This document shows, piece by piece, positions 29,361-41,560 of a stretch of DNA of 64,000 nt. The DNA comes from Pandoraea bronchicola (GTDB lineage: Bacteria > Pseudomonadota > Gammaproteobacteria > Burkholderiales > Burkholderiaceae): positions 62,001-126,000 of the forward strand of contig NZ_CABPST010000010.1 in the NCBI RefSeq assembly GCF_902459805.1, read 5' to 3'. A program made the position numbers and the translations under genes. Under the pieces are notes generated by a model, which saw only the letters and a program-made list of their open reading frames with translations, did not search any database and had not been told where the DNA came from. The first letter of the stretch is position 1, and each line of letters begins with the position of its first letter.

Positions 29361-29438
29361 TATGGCGCTGTATATCAATAATACAATCGGCATGCAAAGA
29401 CAAGTGATGCCGAGTCAGGCAAAAGGGGTACCAAGCTG

Positions 29439-30146
29439 ATGACTTCCCGCATTCAGGCAGTGATCTTCGACGCTTACGGCACGCTGTTCGACGTGTACTC
29501 CGTCGCAGCGGCCGCCGAGCAGCAATTCCCCGGCCGCGGGGCGGCGCTCGCCGAGCTGTGGCGCTTGAAGCAGATCGAATACACACAACTGCGTACGCTC
29601 TCGGGCCCACAGGGTGAGCGCTATCGCCCGTTCTGGGACATCACCGCCGATGCGCTGCGCTATGCGGCGGCCCGCCTGAATCTCACGCTCTCGCCAGTGG
29701 CTGAGAAGCGTCTGATGGACGAATACACCTGCCTGTCCGTGTTCCCGGAGAACCCGCCGGTCCTGCGCGCATTGCGTGCCATGGGCCTCGGGCTTGGCGT
29801 GCTGTCGAATGGCGATCCCCGAATGCTGGACGTCGGCCTGAAGAGCGCGGGCATGAAGGATCTGTTCGATCACGTGCTGTCGGTCGATGTCGTGCGCAAA
29901 TACAAAACGGCCCCCGAGGCCTACCAACTAGGACCTGATGCGTTCGGCTTGCCTGTCGACGCCATCGTTTTCGTCTCCAGCAACGGCTGGGACGCGGCCG
30001 GTGCCACCTGGTTCGGATACCCGACGTTCTGGGTCAACCGGGCCGGGCTGCCGGTCGAACAACTCGGCGTAACGCCGCAAGGGATGGGGCGCGACATGCG
30101 CGACTTGCAGCGGTTCGTCGAGGCAGTGACGGGAGCGCGTGCCTGA
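29439..30146 (+). CDS. Haloacid dehalogenase, type II (L-2-haloacid dehalogenase)
   Basis: 235 aa HAD-superfamily hydrolase with the L-2-haloacid dehalogenase residue set: nucleophile D11 (IFDAYGTLFD), R42 in ELWRLKQIEYTQLR, S123/N124 (LSNGDP), the lysine K156 of VRKYKTAPEAY with Y162, and the VSSNGWDAAGA loop with N182 and D185. It hydrolyses L-2-haloalkanoates to D-2-hydroxyacids. Divergent from the LysR regulator. It is followed by aceB, and 2-hydroxyacid or glycolate/glyoxylate from chloro- or fluoro-acids would feed the glyoxylate pathway (inference). Confidence 0.92.
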   Translation: MTSRIQAVIFDAYGTLFDVYSVAAAAEQQFPGRGAALAELWRLKQIEYTQLRTLSGPQGERYRPFWDITADALRYAAARLNLTLSPVAEKRLMDEYTCLSVFPENPPVLRALRAMGLGLGVLSNGDPRMLDVGLKSAGMKDLFDHVLSVDVVRKYKTAPEAYQLGPDAFGLPVDAIVFVSSNGWDAAGATWFGYPTFWVNRAGLPVEQLGVTPQGMGRDMRDLQRFVEAVTGARA

Positions 30147-30169
30147 CATCTCACGCGATGTCAGGCTTT
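30141..30169 (+). terminator. Hairpin at the end of the dehalogenase gene, weak terminator
   Basis: A perfect 10-bp stem GCCTGACATC (30141-30150) / GATGTCAGGC (30157-30166) with a 6-nt loop. The stop codon lies inside the left arm. Only three T follow, so termination may be partial and aceB could receive read-through. Confidence 0.55.
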
Positions 30170-30239
30170 GTGCAAAGCCCCTGAAGTTCCTCCTTGCGGC
30201 GCACTCCCTTATATAAATCAAGATAGTTGGAGATCCCTG

Positions 30240-33151
<2,912 letters not shown>

Positions 33152-33249
33152 CTAGATAGCGGGGTGACGGAGTGACGGGGTGACGCGTCAACGGCGTTCC
33201 GGCGTCAGCGATCCGTAGGGGACATGCATTTTCTCGCGCGCAAATGAGA

Positions 33250-33291
33250 AAAACCCCGGCATTGACGATTGACGTCAACCTCCGGGGTTTT
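33250..33291. terminator. Bidirectional terminator between pip and the DEAD-box helicase gene
   Basis: AAAACCCCGG (33250-33259) pairs with CCGGGGTTTT (33282-33291). The 22-nt loop contains its own short inverted repeat (TTGACG/CGTCAA). The A and T flanks serve both strands. It lies 52 nt past the helicase stop. Just before it, around 33160-33185, GTGACGG-like heptamers recur three times. Confidence 0.85.
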
Positions 33292-33343
33292 CAGGCATTC
33301 GTGCAGTGCCGGTGATTGACCGGCACTGTCGATGTCAGGCGAT

Positions 33344-35149
33344 TCAGCCGCTGCGACGCTTGCTGAAGCCGCCGCCGCCGCTGCGACTGCCGAAGCCACG
33401 GTCCTGACGCGGTGCATCGAAGCTACGGCCGCCACGATCCTGACGGTTGCCGTCGGCCGGACGCGGCGAGCGACGCTCGAAGCGGTCGGTCGCGCTGCCG
33501 TTCGAGAAGCCATTGCCGCCGTTGCCACCTTCGCTCTGCTGGTAGCCCCCTTGGGAGCCGCTGCTTTCGCGGCGCTCGAACGGGGTGCCAGCCGGCTTGT
33601 TGCCGCCAAAACGTTGGCCGCCCTGATAGCCGCCACTGCCACCGTTGCCACCATTGCCGCTGCCGTAGCGCGGCGCGCTATTGCTGTTGCTCCAGCGACC
33701 ACCGCCGTTGCCTTGACCATGACGCGGACCGCCACGGCCCTGGCCCGGACGCTTGCTGCCAGCACCCCCCTTCGGCGGCGAGCGACGCGGTTCGAAACCG
33801 GCCACCACATTCACCGGCAGCGGCTCACGCGTGTAGCGCTCGATGCGGCGCACGGCGCCGATCTCACCGTGGGCGGCGAGGCTCACGGCCACGCCACGAC
33901 GACCGGCACGGCCCGTACGGCCGATACGGTGCACGTAATCTTCTGCAAACTTCGGCAGATCGTAGTTGAACACGTGCGTGATGCCCGGGACGTCGATACC
34001 ACGCGCTGCCACGTCGGTGGCCACCAGCACGCGCACACGACGCTCGCGCAGTGCGCGCAACGTGCGGTTACGCACGCCTTGCGGCATGTCGCCATGCAGT
34101 GCGGCGCTGTCGAAGCCGGCTTGTTCGAGCTGATCGGCCAGCAGGTCTGCGTCGCGCTTGGTCGACGTGAACACGATGGCCTGATCGAGCGCATCGTTGC
34201 CGAGCAAGTGCGTAAGCAGGCGATCCTTGTGGGCGCGGTCGTCCACATAGTGGAGCGTTTGCTCGATGTTGGCGTTGGTGCGTTGTTCGCTGCCGCGCGT
34301 GATCTCGATAGTTTCCGGATTACGCAGCAGACGACGCGTGATTTCACCCATGCGGCCGTCGATCGTTGCCGAGAACAGCAGCGTCTGACGCGATTCCGGG
34401 GTAGCGTCGACGATGGTCTGAATGTCGTCGATGAAGCCCATGTCAAGCATGCGGTCGGCTTCGTCGAGCACGAGCATCATCAGTTGCGACAGATCGATCT
34501 TGCCGCTCGAGATGTGATCGAGCAGACGGCCCGGCGTTGCCACGATGATTTCGGGCTGCTTGGCCAGCATTTCGAGCTGACGCGGGTAGGGCATGCCGCC
34601 CAGAATACTGACCGTGCGCAGACGGCGCAGTTGCTTGCCGTACGTATCGGCTGCGGTCGAGACCTGTTGCGCCAGTTCGCGGGTCGGCGTGAGCACGAGC
34701 AGCAGCGGCTGAGCAGCCACGCGACGCACGCGCTGGCCCTTGCGGGGCTTTTCGCCCGGTTCGGCCGGCTGGTTGCGCGGGTGGGCTGCGGGGGCGCGGT
34801 TGCTCAACTCGCCGCTTGCCTGCATTTCTGCGAAGCGATGGATGGCCGGCAGCATGAAGGCTGCCGTCTTGCCCGAACCCGTCGGGCTGGACACGAGCAG
34901 ATCGCGACCGGCGAGCGCAGCGGGAATCGCGCGCTGCTGGACCGGCGTCGGGCTGGTGTAGCCAGCGGTGGTCAGGGCCGTCAGGATGGCCGGGTTCAGG
35001 CCGAGTTCGGCGAACGTGGGCTGACCGTCGGCGCTGGCGGCCGGCACCGTGCCTACTGCCGTGGCGGCATCAACAATAGCGTCGGCGTTTTCTTCGGACG
35101 AAGGGAAGTACGTCTGCGCGAGCGCAGACAGCTTGGAAGTCTGTTCCAT
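33344..35149 (-). CDS. DEAD-box RNA helicase, RhlE-like, with Gly/Arg/Asn-rich tail
   Basis: 601 aa. Helicase core at about 44-430: Q motif with FAELGLNPAIL...PTPVQQRAIP, Walker A SSPTGSGKT, DEAD motif LVLDEADRMLDMGF, SAT, and HRIGRTGRAGRRG. A charged insert of about 45 residues (near 112-155) lies between motifs I and Ia. The tail after about 445 is a 150-residue RGG/GGNGG-type low-complexity region likely to bind RNA and promote condensates. Role by family: ribosome assembly or mRNA turnover, often cold-related. GAGG 5 nt before the ATG. Confidence 0.92.
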   Translation of the reverse strand: MEQTSKLSALAQTYFPSSEENADAIVDAATAVGTVPAASADGQPTFAELGLNPAILTALTTAGYTSPTPVQQRAIPAALAGRDLLVSSPTGSGKTAAFMLPAIHRFAEMQASGELSNRAPAAHPRNQPAEPGEKPRKGQRVRRVAAQPLLLVLTPTRELAQQVSTAADTYGKQLRRLRTVSILGGMPYPRQLEMLAKQPEIIVATPGRLLDHISSGKIDLSQLMMLVLDEADRMLDMGFIDDIQTIVDATPESRQTLLFSATIDGRMGEITRRLLRNPETIEITRGSEQRTNANIEQTLHYVDDRAHKDRLLTHLLGNDALDQAIVFTSTKRDADLLADQLEQAGFDSAALHGDMPQGVRNRTLRALRERRVRVLVATDVAARGIDVPGITHVFNYDLPKFAEDYVHRIGRTGRAGRRGVAVSLAAHGEIGAVRRIERYTREPLPVNVVAGFEPRRSPPKGGAGSKRPGQGRGGPRHGQGNGGGRWSNSNSAPRYGSGNGGNGGSGGYQGGQRFGGNKPAGTPFERRESSGSQGGYQQSEGGNGGNGFSNGSATDRFERRSPRPADGNRQDRGGRSFDAPRQDRGFGSRSGGGGFSKRRSG

Positions 35150-35580
35150 GAATCCTCTTGCGGATTGATAAGGTTATGTCGGGGCGTTGGCGCCAATCGG
35201 CAAACCCAATTCGTCGCAAGCAGGAAGCAAATCGCGGATGGGGCAGAAAGCGGATCGAAATCCGTATCGTAAGCCAGGGACGGTGGCGGGTCGTTCCATC
35301 AGGAACGCCAGTACCGGCAAGAACTACAGCGGCTTATCACAGGATTGGGGCAAAACGCGGTTTTTCGTCGCTTGACGGGGTATTTCATAGAATCCCGCGA
35401 AGCGAAGCGCGGATTATACCTGTATTTTGAGAAAAGTGCACGTTCGGATTTGCACGGATGGGTGCGGGCTGCCCGGGCAGGCGTTTCAAGGGGATGAACA
35501 TGGCAGGTGGCGCGAGCTTTGGCGCGGGTTGCCGTCAATCCCGCTAGGTCGCTCGCCACGCGCCCGATTACAATAACGCC
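35150..35580. other. Intergenic region between divergent helicase and tsaB genes
   Basis: 431 bp with no credible gene. It should hold promoters for both directions and a long leader for the helicase, as is common for DEAD-box genes. A 12-bp perfect palindrome CTGCCCGGGCAG lies at 35469-35480. I cannot define a promoter with confidence. Confidence 0.5.
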
Positions 35581-36348
35581 ATGTCTTCGATTACGCTTCT
35601 CGCCCTCGATACCTCGACCGAGTTCTGTTCGGTCGCGCTGTATCGTCACGACCCCGCCGGTGGGGCGCCAGCCCTTGTGCTCGAGCGCCATCTCGACACC
35701 GGCCCCGTCTCCAGTACCCATATTCTTCCTGCGGCGCGCGAAGTGCTGCGCGAGGCCGGTGTGACGCTCGCCGAATGCGATGCGATTGCCTTTGGCGCGG
35801 GTCCCGGCTCGTTTACCGGGCTGCGCACGGCGTGCGGTGTCGCGCAGGGGCTGGCCTTTGGTGCCGGCCTGCCCGTCGTGCCGGTAGGTACGCTTCTCGC
35901 CTGTGCCGAAGCGGCGCGTGCATCGCGTGTCGACACGCAACGTGTTCTCGTCGCGCTTGATGCACGCATGAACGAGGCTTATTGGGCCGACTACGCCTGG
36001 GACGCCTCGGCCGGTGAGTGGCGCGAAGTGCAGCCGCCGTCGCTCGACGCGGCCGAACAGGTGCGCGCACCTGATGCGGCGTTCGTCGTTGCCGGGAATG
36101 CCGTGCTGGCGTTTGGCGAGCGTTTGCAGGCGAGCGTGCAGGCGCAGGCCGTGCTGGCCGATGCCATGCCGCGTGCCCGTTATGTCGCCGCGCTGGCGGC
36201 ACGCGCTTTCGCCCGAGGCGAGGCGATTCCCGCCGATCAGGCCATGCCCGTGTACATCCGCAACAAGGTGGCGCAGACGACGGCAGAGCGCGAGGCCATC
36301 AAACAACGGGTGGCTGGGCAGCAGGGCAGTGGCAAGGAGGCGCCCTGA
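35581..36348 (+). CDS. tsaB: TsaB, tRNA threonylcarbamoyladenosine biosynthesis protein
   Basis: 255 aa ASKHA-fold protein, partner of TsaD/TsaE in making t6A37 on ANN-decoding tRNAs. Family motifs: LALDTSTEFCSVAL at the N terminus, HILPAAREVL, and GAGPGSFTGLRTACGVAQGLA near residue 72. The stop overlaps the start of rimI by one base (TGATG), so the genes are translationally coupled. Essential in most bacteria. Confidence 0.96.
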   Translation: MSSITLLALDTSTEFCSVALYRHDPAGGAPALVLERHLDTGPVSSTHILPAAREVLREAGVTLAECDAIAFGAGPGSFTGLRTACGVAQGLAFGAGLPVVPVGTLLACAEAARASRVDTQRVLVALDARMNEAYWADYAWDASAGEWREVQPPSLDAAEQVRAPDAAFVVAGNAVLAFGERLQASVQAQAVLADAMPRARYVAALAARAFARGEAIPADQAMPVYIRNKVAQTTAEREAIKQRVAGQQGSGKEAP

Positions 36349-36827
36349 TGCGCCAGACCGGCCCGAACCATTTTTCACCGATGACGCTGGCCGATCTCGA
36401 TGAGGTCGTCGCCGTCGAGGTGCGCGCGTATCCGTTTCCGTGGACGCGCCAGAATTTCTTCGATTCGCTGGACGCCGGGCATCAGGGTGTCTGCCTGCGT
36501 GCGGTCGATGGAGCGCTGCTGGGCTATTTTCTGCTGATGCCGATCGTCGACGAGTCGCATTTGCTCAACGTGTGCGTCGCGCCGGAAATGCAGGGCAACG
36601 GCCTGGGTGTGCAGTTACTGGAAGAAGTGGTGCGCGTGTCGCGTGCGCAGGGCATGGGCGGGGTGCTGCTGGAAGTGCGTCCGTCGAACATGCGGGCATT
36701 GCGCATCTATGAGCGCTTCGGTTTCGAGCAGATTGGCCGGCGCAAGGGATACTATCCGGCGAGCGGGCGTCGTGAAGACGCCATTGTGATGCGCCTGTCG
36801 TGGGAGACTGATCGTGCCGTGGCCTAA
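36348..36827 (+). CDS. rimI: RimI, ribosomal protein S18 alanine N-acetyltransferase
   Basis: 159 aa GNAT acetyltransferase. The acetyl-CoA loop appears as VAPEMQGNGLGVQLLEE, followed by the LEVRPSNMRALRIYERFGF motif typical of RimI and a YYPASGRREDAIVM end. The tsaB-rimI pairing is common in proteobacteria. It overlaps the uracil-DNA glycosylase start by 14 nt. Confidence 0.94.
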   Translation: MRQTGPNHFSPMTLADLDEVVAVEVRAYPFPWTRQNFFDSLDAGHQGVCLRAVDGALLGYFLLMPIVDESHLLNVCVAPEMQGNGLGVQLLEEVVRVSRAQGMGGVLLEVRPSNMRALRIYERFGFEQIGRRKGYYPASGRREDAIVMRLSWETDRAVA

Positions 36828-37923
36828 AGCAATTCTGGAAGAGTTCGGGCTGTGGCCGGTGTGGATGTCGCACGATGCGGTGGCCCGGGCGGCGGTGACG
36901 TCTGCTGAAGATGGGGATGTGGCAACGCTTGCCGAACCTGTAGCCTCGCAGAGCGGCGCGCAAACCGACGATCTGCCGCCGTGGGATGTGACACCGTCCG
37001 TCGCGCCGGAAGTCGTGCGGCCCGTCGCGCGTGCCGCGACCGTGGATCAGGCTCCCGCTGCACCCGCTGCACCCGCTGCACCCGCTGCACCCGCTGCACC
37101 TGCAGCACGTCTTGCGCCTGCGCCTGTCCGGCGTGAAGCCGCGCCGGTATCCGCACCGAGCCGCGGTGAGAACCGCCGCATGGCGGATCTGCCGCCCGAC
37201 GATATCCCCATGTGGCTCGATAGCGATGGCAACGGTGACGGCGATGCGGCTGCCGATGCTGCGTTGTGGTCGATCGTGCGAGAAGCGGGCGGGGCCGATG
37301 CGCCGTCGCGCCCCGCATTGCCGGGTGTCGAGACGCTGGACTGGGAGGCGCTGACTGAGCGCGTCGCCAATTGCCGCTTGTGCGGTCTGTGCGAGAAGCG
37401 TACGCAGACGGTTTTCGGCGTGGGGGATCGCGAGGCCGACTGGTTGCTCGTGGGCGAAGCGCCGGGGCAGCAGGAGGACTTGCAGGGTGAGCCGTTCGTC
37501 GGTCAGGCCGGCAAGCTGCTCGACAACATGCTGCGTGCTTCGGCGTTGCAGCGAGGCGAAAACGTCTATATCGCGAACGTCCTCAAGTGCCGTCCGCCGA
37601 ACAATCGCGATCCGGAAGCGGATGAAGTGGCGAGCTGCGAGCCGTACCTGAAACGTCAGGTCGCGCTGCTCAAACCGCGCGTGATTGTCGTGATGGGACG
37701 TTTCGCGGCGCAGAGTATCCTGCGTACGCAGTCGAGCATTGCCAGCTTGCGCGGGCGTGTGCATGAGTATGAAGGGGTGCCGGTGATCGTGACGTACCAT
37801 CCGGCCTATCTGTTACGCAGTCTGCCTGACAAGGCCAAAGCCTGGACGGATTGGTGCCTGGCGCGGGCCACCTACGAGGCAGTGTGCGAATCGACTCCGG
37901 CCAACAAGCCTACGGCGAACTGA
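36814..37923 (+). CDS. Family 4 uracil-DNA glycosylase with 4Fe-4S cluster and long N-terminal extension
   Basis: 369 aa; excises uracil from DNA. The catalytic domain (about 175-360) carries the cluster cysteines C187, C190, C259 and C275 (spacing CX2C and CX15C as in thermophile UDGs), the GEAPGQQED active-site motif, and HPAYLLR. The first 170 residues are an Ala/Pro-rich, acidic, apparently disordered region, with (PAA)n encoded by a 9-nt tandem repeat; the compact enzyme is normally about 200-250 aa. GTG start inside rimI. The extreme N terminus [10 protein letters not shown] may be a short interaction motif. Third gene of the tsaB unit. Confidence 0.92.
   Translation: MPWPKAILEEFGLWPVWMSHDAVARAAVTSAEDGDVATLAEPVASQSGAQTDDLPPWDVTPSVAPEVVRPVARAATVDQAPAAPAAPAAPAAPAAPAARLAPAPVRREAAPVSAPSRGENRRMADLPPDDIPMWLDSDGNGDGDAAADAALWSIVREAGGADAPSRPALPGVETLDWEALTERVANCRLCGLCEKRTQTVFGVGDREADWLLVGEAPGQQEDLQGEPFVGQAGKLLDNMLRASALQRGENVYIANVLKCRPPNNRDPEADEVASCEPYLKRQVALLKPRVIVVMGRFAAQSILRTQSSIASLRGRVHEYEGVPVIVTYHPAYLLRSLPDKAKAWTDWCLARATYEAVCESTPANKPTAN
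37054..37098 (+). repeat. 9-nt tandem repeat, five perfect copies, within the glycosylase gene
   Basis: CCCGCTGCA repeated five times (45 bp), encoding Pro-Ala-Ala repeats in the linker. Unit length keeps the frame, so copy-number change would vary linker length without breaking the gene. Confidence 0.9.
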
Positions 37924-39068
37924 TCGAAACGCTACGCGAGGCGCCGGTGCGCGACCTCGCGTGGTTGTTGCTGTCTGCCGATCTCCTCAGCGCTGCGCGC
38001 TTCCCGGCGGCACTCGCCCATTTCGATAGCGTTCAGGCGGCGGCCGATGTGGCTCCCGCCCCCATCGCTGCCGCCTCCGGCGCTTTGCCCGGGGCGCATC
38101 CCGGTGCCTCGGAGCCGGTTTTCCATTCCCGGTTACTGCACGATTGGCTGCTGGCTTGCGATGCGAATCCCGAGCCATTACGTGAATTTCTCGCGCGCGG
38201 CGAAAGCAACCGGCTGGGCCGTTATGCAGAGCAACTGCTGCATTTCGCGCTGCTGCACAGTCCTCGCTTCGATCTGCTTGCGGCTGGCTTGCAAGTGCGC
38301 GATCCCCGGCGGGGCAATATGACGCTCGGCGAGTGTGACTTCCTGCTCACGCGTCGGGCAGACCAGCAATTGCTGCATTGGGAGCTGGCGGTGAAGCTGT
38401 ATTTGTTCGTGCCGCCGGCACGACCCGCGTCGGCGCTCGACGAGCGCGCTGCTCAGTTTCATTGGCTGGGGCCGAATCTTGCCGACAGTCTTGCCGACAA
38501 GGTCGCGCGGCTGCTCAGTCACCAATTGCGTCTGACGACACTGGAGGCCGCGCGCGGTGCATTGCCTGCTGCCGGGCCGTGGCTGCCGCAGGTGTATCTC
38601 AAGGGCTGGTTGTTCCATCCGCTCACGCAGCGCGGGCAAGTGCCGCAGGTGGCGTCCGAATCGCACGGCCGGGGTTGGTGGGCAACGCTCGACGAGTGGT
38701 GGGCGCATGCACAATCGGCGTCTCACGGAAGCGGCGTGCCGGATGCGCGGCGCTGGGCCATGTTGCCGCGGGCTCGTTGGCTCGCGCCCGCGCGTGTGGA
38801 CGACTCGGCGGCGCTCCCGCTCGATGCGATGCATGAGCGTATCGAGACGCATTGGCGCGAACGGGGTGTCGCCGAGCCGTTGTTGCTCGTCGCGTTGGCG
38901 CGGCGCACGGGCGAAGGGGATTGGTTCGAGTGCGAGCGCGGATTTATCGTGCCGGACTATTGGGCGCCGCGTGCCCGTCATCGCATTGAGGAATTGAGCG
39001 AGCGGGCTGATGCGGCGGCGCGTCGTGCGCTCGCGCGAAGTGCCGACGACGGCGCGCCGTCGATCTGA
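37884..39068 (+). CDS. DUF1853 family protein
   Basis: 394 aa protein of unknown function. Family-like blocks: LGRYAEQLLHFALLHSPRFDLLAAGLQVRD, the TLGECDFLL segment followed by LHWELAVKLYLF. This pattern of acidic residues and HWELAVK recalls PD-(D/E)XK nuclease folds (G-E-C-D ... W-E-L-A-V-K), which is inference. The start is taken as GTG at 37884 with GAGG 4 nt upstream, 40 nt inside the glycosylase gene. Linked to a DNA-repair gene, so a role in nucleic acid metabolism is plausible. Convergent with thiD. Confidence 0.8.
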   Translation: MRIDSGQQAYGELIETLREAPVRDLAWLLLSADLLSAARFPAALAHFDSVQAAADVAPAPIAAASGALPGAHPGASEPVFHSRLLHDWLLACDANPEPLREFLARGESNRLGRYAEQLLHFALLHSPRFDLLAAGLQVRDPRRGNMTLGECDFLLTRRADQQLLHWELAVKLYLFVPPARPASALDERAAQFHWLGPNLADSLADKVARLLSHQLRLTTLEAARGALPAAGPWLPQVYLKGWLFHPLTQRGQVPQVASESHGRGWWATLDEWWAHAQSASHGSGVPDARRWAMLPRARWLAPARVDDSAALPLDAMHERIETHWRERGVAEPLLLVALARRTGEGDWFECERGFIVPDYWAPRARHRIEELSERADAAARRALARSADDGAPSI

Positions 39069-39103
39069 GTCGGCGCGTTCGCGGCGTTCGCGGCGTCAGC
39101 GCC

Positions 39104-39928
39104 TCAACCCTTGGGCCAGACCGCGTGGAAGTGGTGTACGGGCCCGATGCCGTGGCCGATGTGCAGTTCGTCGCTGGCGGCGAGTGCGCCGTTGAGATAC
39201 GCCTTGGCGTCGCGTACGGTGTCCGGCCAGCCTTCGCGACGGGGCCGCAACGCGGCCAGCGCGGCAGAGAGCGTGCAGCCGGTGCCGTGCGTGTTGTGGG
39301 CAGCGATGCGGGGTGCGTTGAAGCGTTCGACCCCCGCAGCGCTCACGAGCCAGTCCGGGCTCTGATCGCCGGCCAGATGGCCGCCTTTGACCAGCACATT
39401 GCGAGCCCCCAGTGCGCGCAATGCTTGCGCTTGCCGCTCCATCTCGTTTTCATCGGTGGCGGGCTCGACGCCGAGCAACGCGGCGGCTTCCGGCAGGTTA
39501 GGGGTAATCAGGTCCGCCAGGGGCAATAGTTCGTCGCGCAGCGCGGCAACGGCGTCGGGCAGCAGCAGCGCGTGCCCGCTCTTCGAGATCATCACGGTAT
39601 CGAGCACGACGAAGCGCGGCTGGTAGCGCCGCAATCCGGCGGCCACTGCGCGCACGACCTCGGCGTTGGCAAGCATGCCGAGCTTGACCGCATCGACTTC
39701 CAGGTCTTGAAACACCGCGTCCATTTGCGCAGTGACGAAACTTGCCGGTGGCGTATGGATGCCGGTCACGCCTTGCGTATTCTGCGCGGTGAGGGCGGTA
39801 ATCACGCTGGCCCCGTAAGCGCCAAGCGCGGAAAACGCCTTGAGATCGGCCTGGATACCTGCACCACCGCTGGAGTCGGAGCCGGCGATGGTGAGGGCAA
39901 TGGGAACAGACGACTGACGCAAAATCAT
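39104..39928 (-). CDS. thiD: ThiD, hydroxymethylpyrimidine/phosphomethylpyrimidine kinase
   Basis: 274 aa ribokinase-fold kinase phosphorylating HMP and HMP-P for thiamine synthesis. Seen: [22 protein letters not shown] at the N terminus, [25 protein letters not shown] and the anion hole [19 protein letters not shown] at 39928 is chosen over a TTG at 39949. One base separates it from the lplT stop, so the two genes are coupled although functionally unrelated. Confidence 0.95.
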   Translation of the reverse strand: MILRQSSVPIALTIAGSDSSGGAGIQADLKAFSALGAYGASVITALTAQNTQGVTGIHTPPASFVTAQMDAVFQDLEVDAVKLGMLANAEVVRAVAAGLRRYQPRFVVLDTVMISKSGHALLLPDAVAALRDELLPLADLITPNLPEAAALLGVEPATDENEMERQAQALRALGARNVLVKGGHLAGDQSPDWLVSAAGVERFNAPRIAAHNTHGTGCTLSAALAALRPRREGWPDTVRDAKAYLNGALAASDELHIGHGIGPVHHFHAVWPKG

Positions 39929-39929
39929 A

Positions 39930-41222
39930 TCAATGCTTGACTTCGCCAATGAGCGATACCGAATCGAATTCTCGCTGATTGGCCTGGTGACGCTTCATGA
40001 CGAGCCACATCGTGCCCGACACGAACACGCCGAACAGAATAATGACGACCCCGACCGGCACATTGCACCAGATCAGCAGTGCATAGAGGCACAGCATGAT
40101 AAGCACGGACAGGTTTTCGTTGAAATTCTGCACGGCGATGGAGTGACCTGCGGAAAGCAGCACGTGGCCACGATGCTGGAGCAGGGCGTTCATCGGCACC
40201 ACGAAGAAGCCCGCGAGCGCGCCGACGATGATGAGGAAGATGTACGCGATGATCAGATACAGCGGCACTTTCCACTCGGTGCCGTAGGGCAGCAGATCTT
40301 TCGAGAAGAACGCCATCGCCATCACCGCGAGACCCATGGCGATGCCCACCGGCAACACCGAGAGCGAGCGTTTGAGCGGAATGCGGGAGGCCGCCAGGAT
40401 GGCGCCGATGGCGACGCCCACAGCCGATACGGCTTGCAGAATGGCGCCTTCGGACAGCGTCATGCCGAGCGCCTTTTCCGCCCAGCGCAGCACGATGAAC
40501 TGCAGCGTCGCGCCTGCGCCCCAGAACAGCGTGGTGACGGCGAGCGAGATCTGACCCAGCTTGTCGCGCCACAGCGTGACGAAGCAGTCGGCGAAGTCGG
40601 AGACGAGCTTGATCGGATTGCGTTCCTGTCGCGCGTAACGCGCGCCGGTGTCGGGAATGCGCAGATTGAACAGCGCGGCAATCACATAAATGCCCATGAT
40701 GATGACCATCGCGGCCATCGCCGGCGAGCTGATCACCTCAGGGGTACGTTGGAGCACCCACTCCGAGATGTGCGGACTGATGAGTGCGCCCCCCAGCACG
40801 GTGCCGAGAATGATCGAACTGACGGTGAGGCCTTCGATCCAGCCGTTGGCGGCGACCAGCTTCTCGGCGGGCAGCAGTTCCGTGAGAATGCCGTACTTCG
40901 CGGGCGAGTAGGCCGCCGCGCCGAAGCCCACTACGCCATACGCTATCAGAGGGTGTGAGCCGAACAGCATCATCAAACAGCCTGCGACCTTGATCGAGTT
41001 GCTGATGAACATGACTTTGCCCTTGGGCATGGAGTCGGCGAAGGCGCCCACGTAAGCGGCAAGAATGACGTACGAGAGAACGAAGAAGAGTTTGAGCAGC
41101 GGGGTCATCCACTGCGGGGAATGCAGATCTTTCAGGAGCGCGATTGCGGCGATGAGCAATGCATTGTCGGCCAGCGACGAAAAAAACTGCGCGGCCATGA
41201 TGGTATAAAAGCCTTTCTTCAT
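39930..41222 (-). CDS. lplT: LplT, lysophospholipid transporter (MFS)
   Basis: 430 aa, about twelve helices. The N-terminal FYTIMAAQFFSSLADNALLIAAIALL is the LplT signature, with SPAKYGILTELLP further on. E. coli LplT flips lysophosphatidylethanolamine inward for reacylation by Aas. No aas-type acyltransferase gene is adjacent here; thiD follows instead. The final loop residues are polar. Single-copy monocistronic or lplT-thiD unit. Confidence 0.94.
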   Translation of the reverse strand: MKKGFYTIMAAQFFSSLADNALLIAAIALLKDLHSPQWMTPLLKLFFVLSYVILAAYVGAFADSMPKGKVMFISNSIKVAGCLMMLFGSHPLIAYGVVGFGAAAYSPAKYGILTELLPAEKLVAANGWIEGLTVSSIILGTVLGGALISPHISEWVLQRTPEVISSPAMAAMVIIMGIYVIAALFNLRIPDTGARYARQERNPIKLVSDFADCFVTLWRDKLGQISLAVTTLFWGAGATLQFIVLRWAEKALGMTLSEGAILQAVSAVGVAIGAILAASRIPLKRSLSVLPVGIAMGLAVMAMAFFSKDLLPYGTEWKVPLYLIIAYIFLIIVGALAGFFVVPMNALLQHRGHVLLSAGHSIAVQNFNENLSVLIMLCLYALLIWCNVPVGVVIILFGVFVSGTMWLVMKRHQANQREFDSVSLIGEVKH

Positions 41223-41560
41223 CGGTACTTGAGTCGATCCCGTGCGGCGTAAAACTTGCGTGTCTCGGTTGTCGGAATCCGCGGTGCCCGCGAGGGGCTC
41301 CCATACGGGAAGAAACCGGGCTTAAACACAGGGGTATCTGCGCGCATCAATCATGCAAATGTCGCCAATCAACCGTATGTTCGGTCTTGGAGCCCCCGTG
41401 TCGGGCGCCCGGTCGCCCTCGGTCTGAGACCGATATTGTTATCGGGAAAAAGATTTCGGCAAAACAAGTTGTGCGCACGGCTTTATAACACGAAAATATG
41501 CCGATGCGTTATGCCGCCAGCCTGTCCTGGCGAGCTTGTCCTCCGATTCTGTATCCGCCC
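41223..41560. other. Intergenic region between divergent lplT and alr
   Basis: 338 bp with no credible gene. It must hold promoters for both directions; TATAAC at 41484 is a possible -10 for alr but lacks a -35 at proper spacing. I see no repeats. Confidence 0.5.

Noticed and set aside
33332-35272. 646-codon open frame opposite the helicase gene
   Set aside because: Ala/Thr/Val-rich complement of a Gly/Arg-rich tail; the minus-strand frame has complete helicase motifs.
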